Shown one piece after another: positions 34,743 through 42,847 of a stretch of DNA of 64,000 bases (its first letter is position 1; every line of letters begins with the position of its first letter). The DNA lies in the NCBI GenBank assembly GCA_031552145.1, contig JAVBMV010000007.1, positions 62,001 through 126,000 of the forward strand, written 5' to 3'. The notes under the pieces are model-generated. The model was not told where the DNA came from and did no database searches. It was given only the letters and a program-made list of their open reading frames with translations. This DNA is from JAVBMV01 sp031552145. Its GTDB lineage: Bacteria; Myxococcota; Myxococcia; Myxococcales; UBA5297. Made by a program: the position numbers and the translations under genes.

Positions 34743-35558
34743 CTACTTTGATTGCGCGGCTGGCTTCACTTCACCATTTGTTCTGTTCTGCGCGGCTCTC
34801 GTCCGGAGATGAATCTCTCTCGCCAGAGCGAAATAGGCTTCACTCCCCTTCGATCTCGGGTCATAGAGCGCGATGGGTTTTCCAAAACTGGGGCATTCGG
34901 AGAGGCGGACGTTTCGCGGGATCACCGTCTCGAAGACGCGATCGGCGAAGTGATTCCTGATCTCTCCCGCCACCTGCTGACAGATGGTGACACGGCTGTC
35001 GAACATGGTGAGGAGAATACCCGTAATGGCCAGTTTGGGGTTCCAAGCGGCTCTCACCTTTTCGACGGTGGAGACGATCTTGGTGATTCCTTCGAGCGCG
35101 AAGTACTCACATTGCATCGGTGTGATGACGCCATCGGCCGCAACCAGCGCATTGAGCGTCAAGAGGCCAAGTGATGGGGGGCAGTCGATGATGATGTAGT
35201 CATAGCGCTCTTGAAGCGGGGCGATCGCGCGCAGTAGGCGTTGTTCCCGTTCCTCGATCGCGACCAACTCCACTTCTGCCCCCGCAAGGTCATCGTTGGC
35301 GGGGAGAAGATGGAGCGAATCGACGGCAGTCGGCTGAATGAGATCGGCGGCGGGGGTACCATCCATGAGCAGGTCATAGACGCTCTGTTCGAGAGAGCCG
35401 GGGGCTACTCCCAAGCCGCTGCTGCTGTTCGACTGTGGGTCGATATCGACCAGGAGTGTCTCGTTACCAGAAAGCGCCAAGGAGGCGGCAAGATTGATCG
35501 CCGTGGTCGTCTTTCCGACACCACCCTTTTGAATTGCGACAGCATACGTTGAGCCCAT
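34743..35558 (-). CDS. parA: Chromosome partitioning ATPase ParA (Soj)
   Basis: A 271-residue Walker-type ATPase that moves ParB-bound origins. The deviant Walker A KGGVGKTTTAINLAASLA is at residues 12-29, with the signature Lys KGG; Walker B is in YDYIIIDCPPSLGLLTLNAL, and MFDSRVTICQQV follows. Length is typical of chromosomal ParA. Two parS sites lie in and beside the 213-base leader, so ParB may also repress the operon. Confidence 0.97.
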   Translation of the reverse strand: MGSTYAVAIQKGGVGKTTTAINLAASLALSGNETLLVDIDPQSNSSSGLGVAPGSLEQSVYDLLMDGTPAADLIQPTAVDSLHLLPANDDLAGAEVELVAIEEREQRLLRAIAPLQERYDYIIIDCPPSLGLLTLNALVAADGVITPMQCEYFALEGITKIVSTVEKVRAAWNPKLAITGILLTMFDSRVTICQQVAGEIRNHFADRVFETVIPRNVRLSECPSFGKPIALYDPRSKGSEAYFALAREIHLRTRAAQNRTNGEVKPAAQSK

Positions 35559-35643
35559 TTGCGCTTCCCTCTGGTGTCGACTCTCTCGAGTGAACGAGGC
35601 GTCTTCGTAGCACGGAGGGCTGACAGCGGCAAGGAGAGGGGCC

Positions 35644-35659
35644 TATTTCACGTGGAACA
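35644..35659. promoter_or_regulatory. parS site 1
   Basis: TATTTCACGTGGAACA: read on the minus strand this is TGTTCCACGTGAAATA, 15 of 16 matches to the broadly conserved parS consensus TGTTNCACGTGAAACA. It is about 85 bases upstream of the parA start, a standard place for ParB loading. Confidence 0.88.
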
Positions 35660-35720
35660 CGTATCTTCAGAAGCCCGCGGCCGCCTCGTTGCCGAGCGCG
35701 GACCATTGAGGCTCCTATGG

Positions 35721-35760
35721 CATGTAAGTATTTGATTTCACTGTGTTTATTGCCAAATCA
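35721..35760. other. AT-rich segment between two parS sites
   Basis: 28 of these 40 bases are A or T, in a region otherwise about one-third AT. It lies between parS 1 and parS 2. It could be a DNA-unwinding element or a promoter-rich patch. No clear DnaA box (TTATCCACA-like) was found around it. Confidence 0.4.
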
Positions 35761-35767
35761 TGCTCGC

Positions 35768-35783
35768 TGTTTCACGTGGAACT
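35768..35783. promoter_or_regulatory. parS site 2, overlapping the rsmG stop codon
   Basis: TGTTTCACGTGGAACT matches the parS consensus at 15 of 16 positions. The site covers the last codons and stop (35772-35774) of rsmG, so coding and parS functions share the bases. Confidence 0.88.
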
Positions 35784-36473
35784 GCCCCCTGAAAGGCGCT
35801 CCCAGAGAAGGATTCGTCGGGCGGCTCTGGAGCGGGGAAGAAGGTAACGCTGCTCGTCCAACCGGCGCAGAGTGGACGGGAGCGAGGCGGGCTCCATGGT
35901 CTCCGCTCCTAGCATCGCCACGGCGAGCCCACCGGACCTTAGGTAATGCTGCGCCAGATGTGCCCATTCGGTCGGCGCCAAGAAGGCCCTGCTGACCACA
36001 CAATCGGCTCCCTCGAGCTGCTCCTCGCTTGCCCTTCCTGTTGCCCTCGTTTGAAGCGCACGCAAGTTCTTCAACCCAAGGTGGGCCGCTGCGCTCTTCA
36101 AGAAGCCGATCTTTTTCCCAATGGAGTCGACTAGGGTGAAGTTCTTCTCCGGGAGAGCGATGGCGAGTACGACCCCAGGAAAGCCTCCGCCGGCCCCGAT
36201 GTCGAGGATCTTCTCTCTGTTACGCCCCACGAGAGTGGCAACAAGGGAGAGAGAATCGACGAGATGCTCGTCAATGAGGCGCATTGGCTCGGTGATGGCG
36301 GTGAGATTGACCTTCCCATTCCACTCGAGGAGGAGCGAGAGGAAGGAGAGCATCTGCGCCGCCTGCTCTTGGGTGAGCGCAACACCGAGCGTGGAGGCCC
36401 CATCGAGCAACTCCAGGAGCAGCGCGGGCCTATCGTCCAGCGCGGGCCCATGGCCGAAGTTCCTACCCATCAT
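35772..36473 (-). CDS. rsmG: 16S rRNA (guanine-527-N7)-methyltransferase
   Basis: A 233-residue SAM-dependent enzyme (former GidB) modifying G527 of 16S rRNA. The SAM-binding loop ILDIGAGGGFPGVVLAI lies near residue 85 and KKIGFLKSAAAHLGL follows, as in the family. ATG at 36473 has AGGAG at 5 bases; a GTG two codons upstream is an alternative. It overlaps the 3' end of mnmG by 11 bases, and its own stop lies within a parS site. Confidence 0.95.
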   Translation of the reverse strand: MMGRNFGHGPALDDRPALLLELLDGASTLGVALTQEQAAQMLSFLSLLLEWNGKVNLTAITEPMRLIDEHLVDSLSLVATLVGRNREKILDIGAGGGFPGVVLAIALPEKNFTLVDSIGKKIGFLKSAAAHLGLKNLRALQTRATGRASEEQLEGADCVVSRAFLAPTEWAHLAQHYLRSGGLAVAMLGAETMEPASLPSTLRRLDEQRYLLPRSRAARRILLWERLSGGSST

Positions 36474-38535
36474 GTTCACTCCTATCCGCGCAGTCGGTTT
36501 TGCACAGGTTTTCGGTCGCTTCCAAGGCGCTATTCAGGCGAGATCCCTCGCCTTTTGTACCGGTCCCCACAGTGCCAACAGCTTCTCCACACGGCGCACC
36601 GCCGTCCCCTCCCCTCTTTGCGAGGCGAAGCAGATGGATGGCTAGGAGCGAGGCTGCGGCCGGGGTCATTCCACTGACTCGCGACGCCTGACCGAGGGTA
36701 AGCGGCCTAGTGCTGTTCAGCCGTTCGGCGACCTCGCGCGCGAAGCCCGGAATGGCCAGAAAATCGAGCTCCGCTGGGATTGCCAGCGCTTCGTTACGTT
36801 CGGCACGCTCGACCTCCAGCGCCTCTCGCTCCAGGTAGCCGCTATACCTGACGCGGGTCTCTACCTCCCTAAGGGCATCGCTCGGCAAAGGAGCTGGTGG
36901 AATCCATCCCGAAGGATGGCGTTCGGAGAACCAACCGCATGGCCGATCGATAGGGGCCAGTGCCTCATAGGAGAGCTCGGGACGGCGCAGTATCGTCGCT
37001 AGTGACGTGGGGGCGCGCAGAGGAACCCATCCCCTTTCTGCGAAGAGCTCTGCGAGCTCCGCCGTGGGGTTGAGAGAGAGCCGCTCAAGGCGCGCCACTT
37101 CGGCCTCGATCGCCCTCCCCTTCTCTTCCGTCGCCGCGAGCCTTTGTGCGGAGCAGAGTCCTAGTCTCGCCGCGTGGTGGACGAGCCGCAGGTCGGCGTT
37201 CTCTTCCCGCAACAGAATTCGATGCTCGGCACGCGAGGTAAACATGCGGTAGGGCTCGGCCACGCCCTTCCCCACGAGATCGTCAATGAGAACCCCTATC
37301 AGCGATTCTGCGCGAGAGAGCAGAAAGGGAGGCTCGCTCCGCACCCAGAGCGCGGCGTTGATGCCGGCGACGAGGCCTTGGACCGCTGCCTCCTCGTATC
37401 CCGAGGTCCCATTCACCTGCCCGGCAAGCCAGAGCCCCTCGAGGTGGCGGAGCGCCAGCCGCCGGTCGAGCTGGGTGGGCGAGGCGTAGTCATACTCCAC
37501 TGCGTATCCCGGCTCGATCAGCTCCACCTCTTCCAGGCCAGCGATCGTTCGCATGAAGGCTAGCTGTATCTCTGCCGGAAGACTGGTCGAGATCCCCGCT
37601 GGGTAGATGAGGTTGGAGTCGGCGCCGTCACGCTCGAGGAAGATGAGGTGGCGCTCCCGATGGGCGAAGCGCACCACCTTGTCCTCGATCGAAGGGCAAT
37701 AGCGTGGACCTCTCCCGACGATGGCGCCGCCGTAGAGCGACGAACGGTGGAGATTCTCTCGGATCAGCTGGTGGGTTCGTTCATTTGTGTGGGTCAGCGC
37801 GCAAGCCTGCTGCGGCAGCGCGGGGAAGGTGCCGCCGCACCCCGCGCCAAGAGTCGCGAAGGAGAATGGTACGGGCGCGGGATCGCCCGACTGAGGCTGG
37901 GTGCGGCCATAATCGATGGTGCGCCCGTCGAGTCGCGCGGGGGTGCCGGTCTTGAAGCGCTCGAGCCTGACGCCATGCTGCCTGAGCGAATCGGAGAGAG
38001 CAGTCGCGGCGCGATCGCCCAGCCTTCCCCCTTCGCGCCGCTCGGCGCCGATGTGAAGCGTTCCGCAAAGGAAGGTGCCCGCGGTGACGATCGCCGCCCG
38101 GCAAGAGAGCTCGCCGAGACTGGTCCGAAGGCCCACGAGTCGCCCTCCCTCCACCTCTAGGGCGAAGACCTCCCCCTCGGCCAGCGTGAGGCCCGGCTGT
38201 GCCGCGAGCCTGCGCCCCATCTCGCGCGCATAGAGGAGCCGGTCACAGATGGCGCGCCTGGCGCGCACTGCCGGCCCCTTCCCTTCGTTGAGGATACGGA
38301 AATGAGTGCCCGTCGTGTCGACGGCCCCCGCCATTTCTCCTCCTAGCGCGTCGAGCTCGCGCACCAGCGCACCCTTTCCGGGGCCGCCGACGGAGGGGTT
38401 GCAGCTCATCAGGCCGATACGGTCGAGCGCGAGCGTGAGCCCCAGCACCGAGAGCCCCATCCGGGCCGCCGCGAGCGCCGCCTCGCATCCCGCGTGCCCC
38501 AGCCCAATTACGATGAGGTCAAACTGTTGGCCCAT
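36463..38535 (-). CDS. mnmG: tRNA U34 modification enzyme MnmG (GidA)
   Basis: A 690-residue FAD enzyme that with MnmE installs the cmnm5 group at wobble U34. The FAD-binding loop GLGHAGCEAALAAARMG is near residues 11-27; SCNPSVGGPGKG, the FKTGTPARLDGRTIDY segment, and LAGQVNGTSGYEEAAVQG are intact. The conserved C-terminal helical domain ends around SGMTPAAASLLAIHLLRLAKR; about 45 further Gly/Glu-rich residues are extra compared with typical 620-650-residue MnmG and overlap rsmG. The ATG at 38535 starts the Rossmann fold; 36 open codons upstream are inside mnmE. The start lies just beyond the mnmE stop (38540). Confidence 0.95.
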   Translation of the reverse strand: MGQQFDLIVIGLGHAGCEAALAAARMGLSVLGLTLALDRIGLMSCNPSVGGPGKGALVRELDALGGEMAGAVDTTGTHFRILNEGKGPAVRARRAICDRLLYAREMGRRLAAQPGLTLAEGEVFALEVEGGRLVGLRTSLGELSCRAAIVTAGTFLCGTLHIGAERREGGRLGDRAATALSDSLRQHGVRLERFKTGTPARLDGRTIDYGRTQPQSGDPAPVPFSFATLGAGCGGTFPALPQQACALTHTNERTHQLIRENLHRSSLYGGAIVGRGPRYCPSIEDKVVRFAHRERHLIFLERDGADSNLIYPAGISTSLPAEIQLAFMRTIAGLEEVELIEPGYAVEYDYASPTQLDRRLALRHLEGLWLAGQVNGTSGYEEAAVQGLVAGINAALWVRSEPPFLLSRAESLIGVLIDDLVGKGVAEPYRMFTSRAEHRILLREENADLRLVHHAARLGLCSAQRLAATEEKGRAIEAEVARLERLSLNPTAELAELFAERGWVPLRAPTSLATILRRPELSYEALAPIDRPCGWFSERHPSGWIPPAPLPSDALREVETRVRYSGYLEREALEVERAERNEALAIPAELDFLAIPGFAREVAERLNSTRPLTLGQASRVSGMTPAAASLLAIHLLRLAKRGGDGGAPCGEAVGTVGTGTKGEGSRLNSALEATENLCKTDCADRSEHDG

Positions 38536-38539
38536 GGCG

Positions 38540-39919
38540 CTACTTCCCCAGGCAGAAGCGCGAGAAGAGGAGATCATGGAGCCGCTCGTCGACTCCCCGC
38601 CCTTCGAGCGCCTCCAGCGCCGCGCGCGCCGCCTTGAGCTCATAGCCGAGCAGCTCCAGGTCGCGCCCTCCCAGCTCAGCGAGTTGGGCGGCGCGCTCGA
38701 AGGCCGCCTGCGCGCGCCCCATCAGCTCGGCGTGACGCGCGTTGGTGAGCACCAGCGCGCCGGGCTCGGGCAGGGTGCCGCCGCAGAGGCGTTCGGCGAT
38801 CATGTCGCGCAGCGCGCCGAGCCCCTCGCCCGTCACCGCGCTGAGCGAGAGCGTCGGGAGCGCGTGCGCGGAGAGGAGCCTGGCCGGGGGGCAGCCGAGA
38901 TCGCGCTTGGTGAAGACGAGCACGCAGCGCTCCTCGTTTCCTTTGAGCTCCAAGGGCAGCACCGTCCCCGCGCCGCCCTGAGCACCGTCGATGAGCCACA
39001 GGATGAGGTGAGCGCGAGCCAGCTCGGCGCGAGTCCGCTCCATGCCGCGCGCCTCGAGTCGACTGGCGCGCTCTCGAAGTCCGGCAGTGTCGACGAGCGT
39101 GCAGGGAAGACCCGCGAGCTCCACGCGCGCCTCGAGCACGTCGCGCGTCGTACCGGGCTCCTCGTCGACGAGGGCCCGCTCGCTCCCGGCCAGCAGGTTG
39201 AAGAGCGTGCTCTTCCCCGCGTTGGGCGCGCCCGCCAGGAGCACCCTGGCGCCGCCCGCGAAGAGCGCGCCGGCGCGGTGGGAGGCGCGAAGCGCGCCGC
39301 AGCGTTCGGCGAGCGCTCGCGCCCGCCCACTCAGAGCCTCGGGCAGCTCGACCTCCTCGGGGTAGAGGAGCGCCGCCTCGACGTCGGCCTCCAGCGAGAG
39401 CGCCTCGGCACCGACCGAGGCGAGCCACTGCGCGAGGGCGCCAAAGAGCTGCGCCCTGGCCGCGGCGAGCGCCGCCGTTCCCTCGGCCACGGCCAGGTCG
39501 CAGAGCGCCTCCGCCTCCGAGAGCGTCATGCGCCCATTCTGTACGGCGCGGCGCGAAAACTCACCTCGCTCGGCGAGGCGGGCACCCGCCGCACAGACGG
39601 CCGCGAGGAGCGCGGCCGCGTGGCGCTCGCCGCCGTGGCCATGTAGCTCGACGAGCTCTTCGCCGGTGTAGGAGGCGGGGGAGGGGAAGTAGAGGATAAG
39701 CGCCCTGTCGAGCGCGGCGCCGCTCATCGGATCGCGGAGGGTTCGCAGGAGCGCGTGCCGCGCGGGCATGGGCTCGGGAAGACGCGCGAGCTTACGCGCG
39801 GCCGCGAGCGCGCCGCGCCCACTCAATCTGACGATCGCGACGCCCGCCGAGGCGGGGCCGGTCGCAAGGGCGGCGATGAGCTCGCCATCGCGCGGGGCCT
39901 GGCGCGCGGGCAGGGTCAC
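38540..39919 (-). CDS. mnmE: tRNA U34 modification GTPase MnmE (TrmE)
   Basis: A 459-residue GTPase, partner of MnmG. The N-terminal tetrahydrofolate-binding domain (with YTGEELVELHGHGG) is followed by a helical region and an inserted G domain: P-loop GAPNAGKSTLFN near 222-233, PGTTRD, and DTAGLR. The last residues FCLGK are the catalytic C-x-G-K motif. Length is normal. The ATG overlaps the stop of the 75-aa gene as ATGA, so the two are coupled. Confidence 0.96.
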   Translation of the reverse strand: MTLPARQAPRDGELIAALATGPASAGVAIVRLSGRGALAAARKLARLPEPMPARHALLRTLRDPMSGAALDRALILYFPSPASYTGEELVELHGHGGERHAAALLAAVCAAGARLAERGEFSRRAVQNGRMTLSEAEALCDLAVAEGTAALAAARAQLFGALAQWLASVGAEALSLEADVEAALLYPEEVELPEALSGRARALAERCGALRASHRAGALFAGGARVLLAGAPNAGKSTLFNLLAGSERALVDEEPGTTRDVLEARVELAGLPCTLVDTAGLRERASRLEARGMERTRAELARAHLILWLIDGAQGGAGTVLPLELKGNEERCVLVFTKRDLGCPPARLLSAHALPTLSLSAVTGEGLGALRDMIAERLCGGTLPEPGALVLTNARHAELMGRAQAAFERAAQLAELGGRDLELLGYELKAARAALEALEGRGVDERLHDLLFSRFCLGK

Positions 39920-40143
39920 GGCTCCCCGCGCTCCTTGCCGCGCGCCGCCTTCAAGACGCGCTCGTAGTTCTCTTCCAGATAGCGCTCGACGGCGCCGTCG
40001 GTCAGCTTCAGATCGCGCAGGACGCCCGCGTAGACCACCTTGAAGCCGGGCGTCTCCTCGTTCTGTCCCAACCTAAAGGAGAGCTTCATCACCGCCGCGG
40101 CGAAGAGTGGATCGCGCTTGGGCTTCTCGGTCTGGATCGACAT
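39916..40143 (-). CDS. Small protein of unknown function between yidC and mnmE
   Basis: A 75-residue, charged, soluble protein with no signal or membrane segment; likely helical (VMKLSFRLGQNEE, DGAVERYLEENYERVLKAARG). AGGAG lies 5-6 bases before the ATG, it begins 42 bases after yidC and its stop overlaps the mnmE start, so it looks like a real, coupled gene. Many bacteria have jag/khpB in this position; this one is far too short and shows no KH or R3H domain. I do not recognise a family. Confidence 0.75.
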   Translation of the reverse strand: MSIQTEKPKRDPLFAAAVMKLSFRLGQNEETPGFKVVYAGVLRDLKLTDGAVERYLEENYERVLKAARGKERGEP

Positions 40144-40185
40144 GCTCTCTCCTGGTCGGCGGCGCGCCGCCGCGGTGAGCCCGCG

Positions 40186-41943
40186 CTAGGCCGCCGCCCG
40201 CTTCCGCGCCAGCTGGCGCTGCAGGTACTTCTGCTGGGCGATCGAGAGGAGGTTGTTGGTGAAGATGTAGAGCGTCAGGCCCGACGGAATATTGAGCATG
40301 ATCACGGTGAAGAAGATGGGCATGAAGTAGAGCATGAAACGCGCTTGGGTCGGATCGCCCATCTGCGGCTGCATCTTCTGCGTGATGAACATCGTCGCGC
40401 CCATGACGATGGGCAGGATGTAGTAGGGGTCGGCCGCCGTCAGATCGGTGAGCCAGGTGAAGGAGCAGGGTTCGCGGTAGAGCTCGAAGGAGGATTGGAG
40501 CGTGCGGTAGAGCGCGATCCAGACGGGCATCTGAATCAGCAGCGGAAGACAGCCGCCCAGCGGGTTGATCTTGTGCTCCTGGAAGAGGCGCATGCGCTCG
40601 AGGTTGAGCTTCTCCTTGTCGTCCGCGTACTTCTTCGCCAGCTCGTTCATCTTCGGCTGCAGCGCGCGCATCCCTTCCATACTCTCGAGCTGCTTTTTGC
40701 TCGGGTAGAAGAGGATGAGCTTGACGAGGAGCGTCAGGAGGATGATCGCCAGCCCCCAATCGACGACGACGCGCTGAAAGATCTTGAGGATGGCAAGGAG
40801 CGGGCGCGCGAAGAAGGCCATCCAGCCGAAGTCGACCGCCTCGCCCAGCTCTGGATCGGCGCCGAAGGCATTGGCCGCGGTGGGCGTGACAGGCCCACCG
40901 AAAGGGGTGAGCCCCGCGCCCAAGGCCGCCGCGCTCGAGACGCGGTTGAGCTCCGTGAGCGACTTGGGTCCCAGGTAGAGACCGGCGCGGCGCGCCACGG
41001 TCTGGCCGGGCCCCACCTGCCCCAGCTCGAAGTCGATGCGCGCGAGCATCGTGCCGTCGGGCGCGGTAGTGAGTTCGCAGGCGGTGCCCTCCGCGGAGCG
41101 CGGGAAGAGCGCCCCAAGAAAGTAATGGCCGTCGAGTCCAATGAACTGGACCGGACCGCCGAGCAGCTCGCGCTCGTTCGACTTCCCCACCTTGAGGCGC
41201 GTGGAGCTCTGGCCCGCCCGGCAGATGGCCTGTGTCAGGTTCTGCGGGATGGTGGGGATGAGGGAGAAGCCGCCCGAGGCGGCGGTCGGATCGGACCAGG
41301 AGGGATAGAGGAGCCCCATCGTCAGCTTGCGCGCCGCGGCCGAGCGGTTCGTGACGCGCACCTCCAGGTCGAGCTCGTACCCCTCGGGGTTGAGGTAGAA
41401 GGTCTTCTCGACCGAGAGCTCGCTCGTCTCGGCGGTGAAGGTGACCGTGCGCTCGGTGCGCGCCATGCGATAGTGCGTCGAGAGCGGGAGCGCGGCGTCG
41501 CCCGTGACGGTGATGGCGCCCACCGGCGCGTGCGTCGCGCCCTGGGGAGCCAGCTCGGGAGGATGGGGCGCCGAGCCCTTCTTCTTCTCATCGACCTGGA
41601 ATTTGCGCTCGGGCCAATCGCCCGCGGGCCGCACCTCGGCCCGGATGAGCCCCGCGCCCACGTTCGTGAAGAGGAGCCCGTGCGACTTGGTCTCGAGCGC
41701 CCACTGCTCCTCGGCCACGGGGGCCTCGGTGCCCGAAGGCTGCGCCGGCGCGAGCGCCGAGGGCTCCGCCTTGTCCACAGGTTCCTGTGGGCGGTCGCGC
41801 TCCTGGACCGGCGCGCTCTCGCTCTTCGCCTGCTCCTGCCGCTGCGGGGGAGTGGGGGCAAAGAAGAGCTGGTAGGCCGTGACGACGGCGAAGCAGAGTA
41901 CGAAGGTGATGATGAGGCGCTTCAGATTGAGGTTCTGTTCCAT
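40186..41943 (-). CDS. yidC: Membrane protein insertase YidC
   Basis: A 585-residue insertase of the Gram-negative form. An N-terminal membrane anchor (about 8-25) is followed by a Pro/Glu-rich linker, the large periplasmic beta domain (about 70-340), and the conserved five-helix core (IFQRVVVDWGLAIILLTLLVKLILF to the C-terminus), with the coiled-coil loop EGMRALQPKMNELAKKYADDKEKLN and CLPLLIQMPVWIALYRTL. It inserts and folds inner-membrane proteins alone or with SecYEG. It is followed leftward by the small unknown gene and preceded by yidD. Confidence 0.97.
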   Translation of the reverse strand: MEQNLNLKRLIITFVLCFAVVTAYQLFFAPTPPQRQEQAKSESAPVQERDRPQEPVDKAEPSALAPAQPSGTEAPVAEEQWALETKSHGLLFTNVGAGLIRAEVRPAGDWPERKFQVDEKKKGSAPHPPELAPQGATHAPVGAITVTGDAALPLSTHYRMARTERTVTFTAETSELSVEKTFYLNPEGYELDLEVRVTNRSAAARKLTMGLLYPSWSDPTAASGGFSLIPTIPQNLTQAICRAGQSSTRLKVGKSNERELLGGPVQFIGLDGHYFLGALFPRSAEGTACELTTAPDGTMLARIDFELGQVGPGQTVARRAGLYLGPKSLTELNRVSSAAALGAGLTPFGGPVTPTAANAFGADPELGEAVDFGWMAFFARPLLAILKIFQRVVVDWGLAIILLTLLVKLILFYPSKKQLESMEGMRALQPKMNELAKKYADDKEKLNLERMRLFQEHKINPLGGCLPLLIQMPVWIALYRTLQSSFELYREPCSFTWLTDLTAADPYYILPIVMGATMFITQKMQPQMGDPTQARFMLYFMPIFFTVIMLNIPSGLTLYIFTNNLLSIAQQKYLQRQLARKRAAA

Positions 41944-41973
41944 GGAGGCGTCGTCTCGCTCGGTTGGAGTGGG

Positions 41974-42204
41974 TTAGTTTCTCGGGTGCCCGCGCGGCGG
42001 GACGGGGTCGAGGCCGCCCTCGCAGAGGGGGTTGCAGCGCGCGACTCGCCCAAGAGTGAGCAGGGTGCCGCGCAGCGCGCCGTGGGTGGCCAGCGCCTCG
42101 GTGGCGTAGTGCGAACAGGAGGGATGGAAGCGGCAGGCGGGGGGGAGAAGAGGGCTGATAAGCCTTCGATAGAGGCGGACCAGCGCGAGCAGAAGGTGCT
42201 TCAT
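41974..42204 (-). CDS. yidD: Membrane protein insertion efficiency factor YidD
   Basis: A 76-residue protein with the family pattern LVRLYRRLISPLLPPACRFHPSCSHYATEAL, the three Cys residues, and a later RCNPLCEGGLDPVP. It is an amphipathic inner-membrane-associated protein aiding YidC. The start overlaps the rnpA stop by 4 bases, in the standard rpmH-rnpA-yidD-yidC order. Confidence 0.95.
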   Translation of the reverse strand: MKHLLLALVRLYRRLISPLLPPACRFHPSCSHYATEALATHGALRGTLLTLGRVARCNPLCEGGLDPVPPRGHPRN

Positions 42205-42662
42205 CGCCGATCCTCCCCAGGGCCAGCCCCCGGTCTTCCCTCGGCGCCCAACGCCGGCCGCGTCCGGACCTTGGCGGCCGCGCGCTCGAAGTCGCGCCTG
42301 AGCGCATCGAAGGTGGCGGTCGCCGCCGAGGCGCGCGCGATGAGGACCACATCGATGGAGGGAGGGAGCAGCGCGCGGTGCTTCCGAAAGAGCTCTCTGA
42401 AGCGCCGCTTGATCCGGTTGCGTGTCACCGCATCTCCGACCCGCTTGCTCACGGTTACCCCAAGGCGCCTCTGCGGGAGGTCATTCGCCAACGCAAAAAA
42501 GAGCAGCGAGCCGGATACGATCCGTTCGCCACCCTCTTGGACCTTCAGGATATCGGGGCGCCTCTTGAGCCTATGGGATGAGGGAAGGGTGCAGCCAAGC
42601 TCCCTCTCCGCGCTGGAGGGAGCGGGCCCGATGGGCTTCTCCCTCTCGTCATCGGAGGTCAT
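42201..42662 (-). CDS. rnpA: Ribonuclease P protein component
   Basis: A 153-residue basic protein that binds the RNase P RNA and matures tRNA 5' ends. The core runs from LPSSHRLKRRPDILKV to the signature RVGDAVTRNRIKRRFRELFRKHR. About 25 N-terminal and 25 C-terminal residues exceed the usual 110-120. The RNA subunit is not in this window. The gene lies 26 bases after rpmH and overlaps yidD. Confidence 0.94.
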   Translation of the reverse strand: MTSDDEREKPIGPAPSSAERELGCTLPSSHRLKRRPDILKVQEGGERIVSGSLLFFALANDLPQRRLGVTVSKRVGDAVTRNRIKRRFRELFRKHRALLPPSIDVVLIARASAATATFDALRRDFERAAAKVRTRPALGAEGRPGAGPGEDRR

Positions 42663-42688
42663 CGGAGCACATCCCGGGCACCGCCGGC

Positions 42689-42847
42689 CTACTTCTTTGG
42701 CGCGGAGACGACCAGGCGCTTGCGCCCCTTGGCGCGGCGGCGCTTGAGGACCGCGCGCCCCGCGGCGGTGGAGTTGCGCTTGCGGAACCCGTGCGTGCGG
42801 TTCCTCTTGATCTTGCTGGGCTGATAGGTTGGCTTACGCTTTGCCAC
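42689..42847 (-). CDS. rpmH: 50S ribosomal protein L34
   Basis: A 52-residue highly basic protein: KRKPTYQPSKIKRNRTHGF opens it, then RKRNSTAAGRAVLKRRRAKGRKRL, which is the L34 sequence pattern throughout. GTG at 42847 is the start, with AGGAG seven bases upstream; the stop is TAG. It heads the leftward rpmH-rnpA-yidD-yidC operon and is divergent from dnaA. The C-terminal VVSAPKK is a few residues longer than in many bacteria. Confidence 0.95.
   Translation of the reverse strand: MAKRKPTYQPSKIKRNRTHGFRKRNSTAAGRAVLKRRRAKGRKRLVVSAPKK

Noticed and set aside
40345..42747. 800-codon rightward frame across yidC, yidD and rnpA
   Set aside because: Runs antisense through three conserved genes in canonical order; not a real protein.
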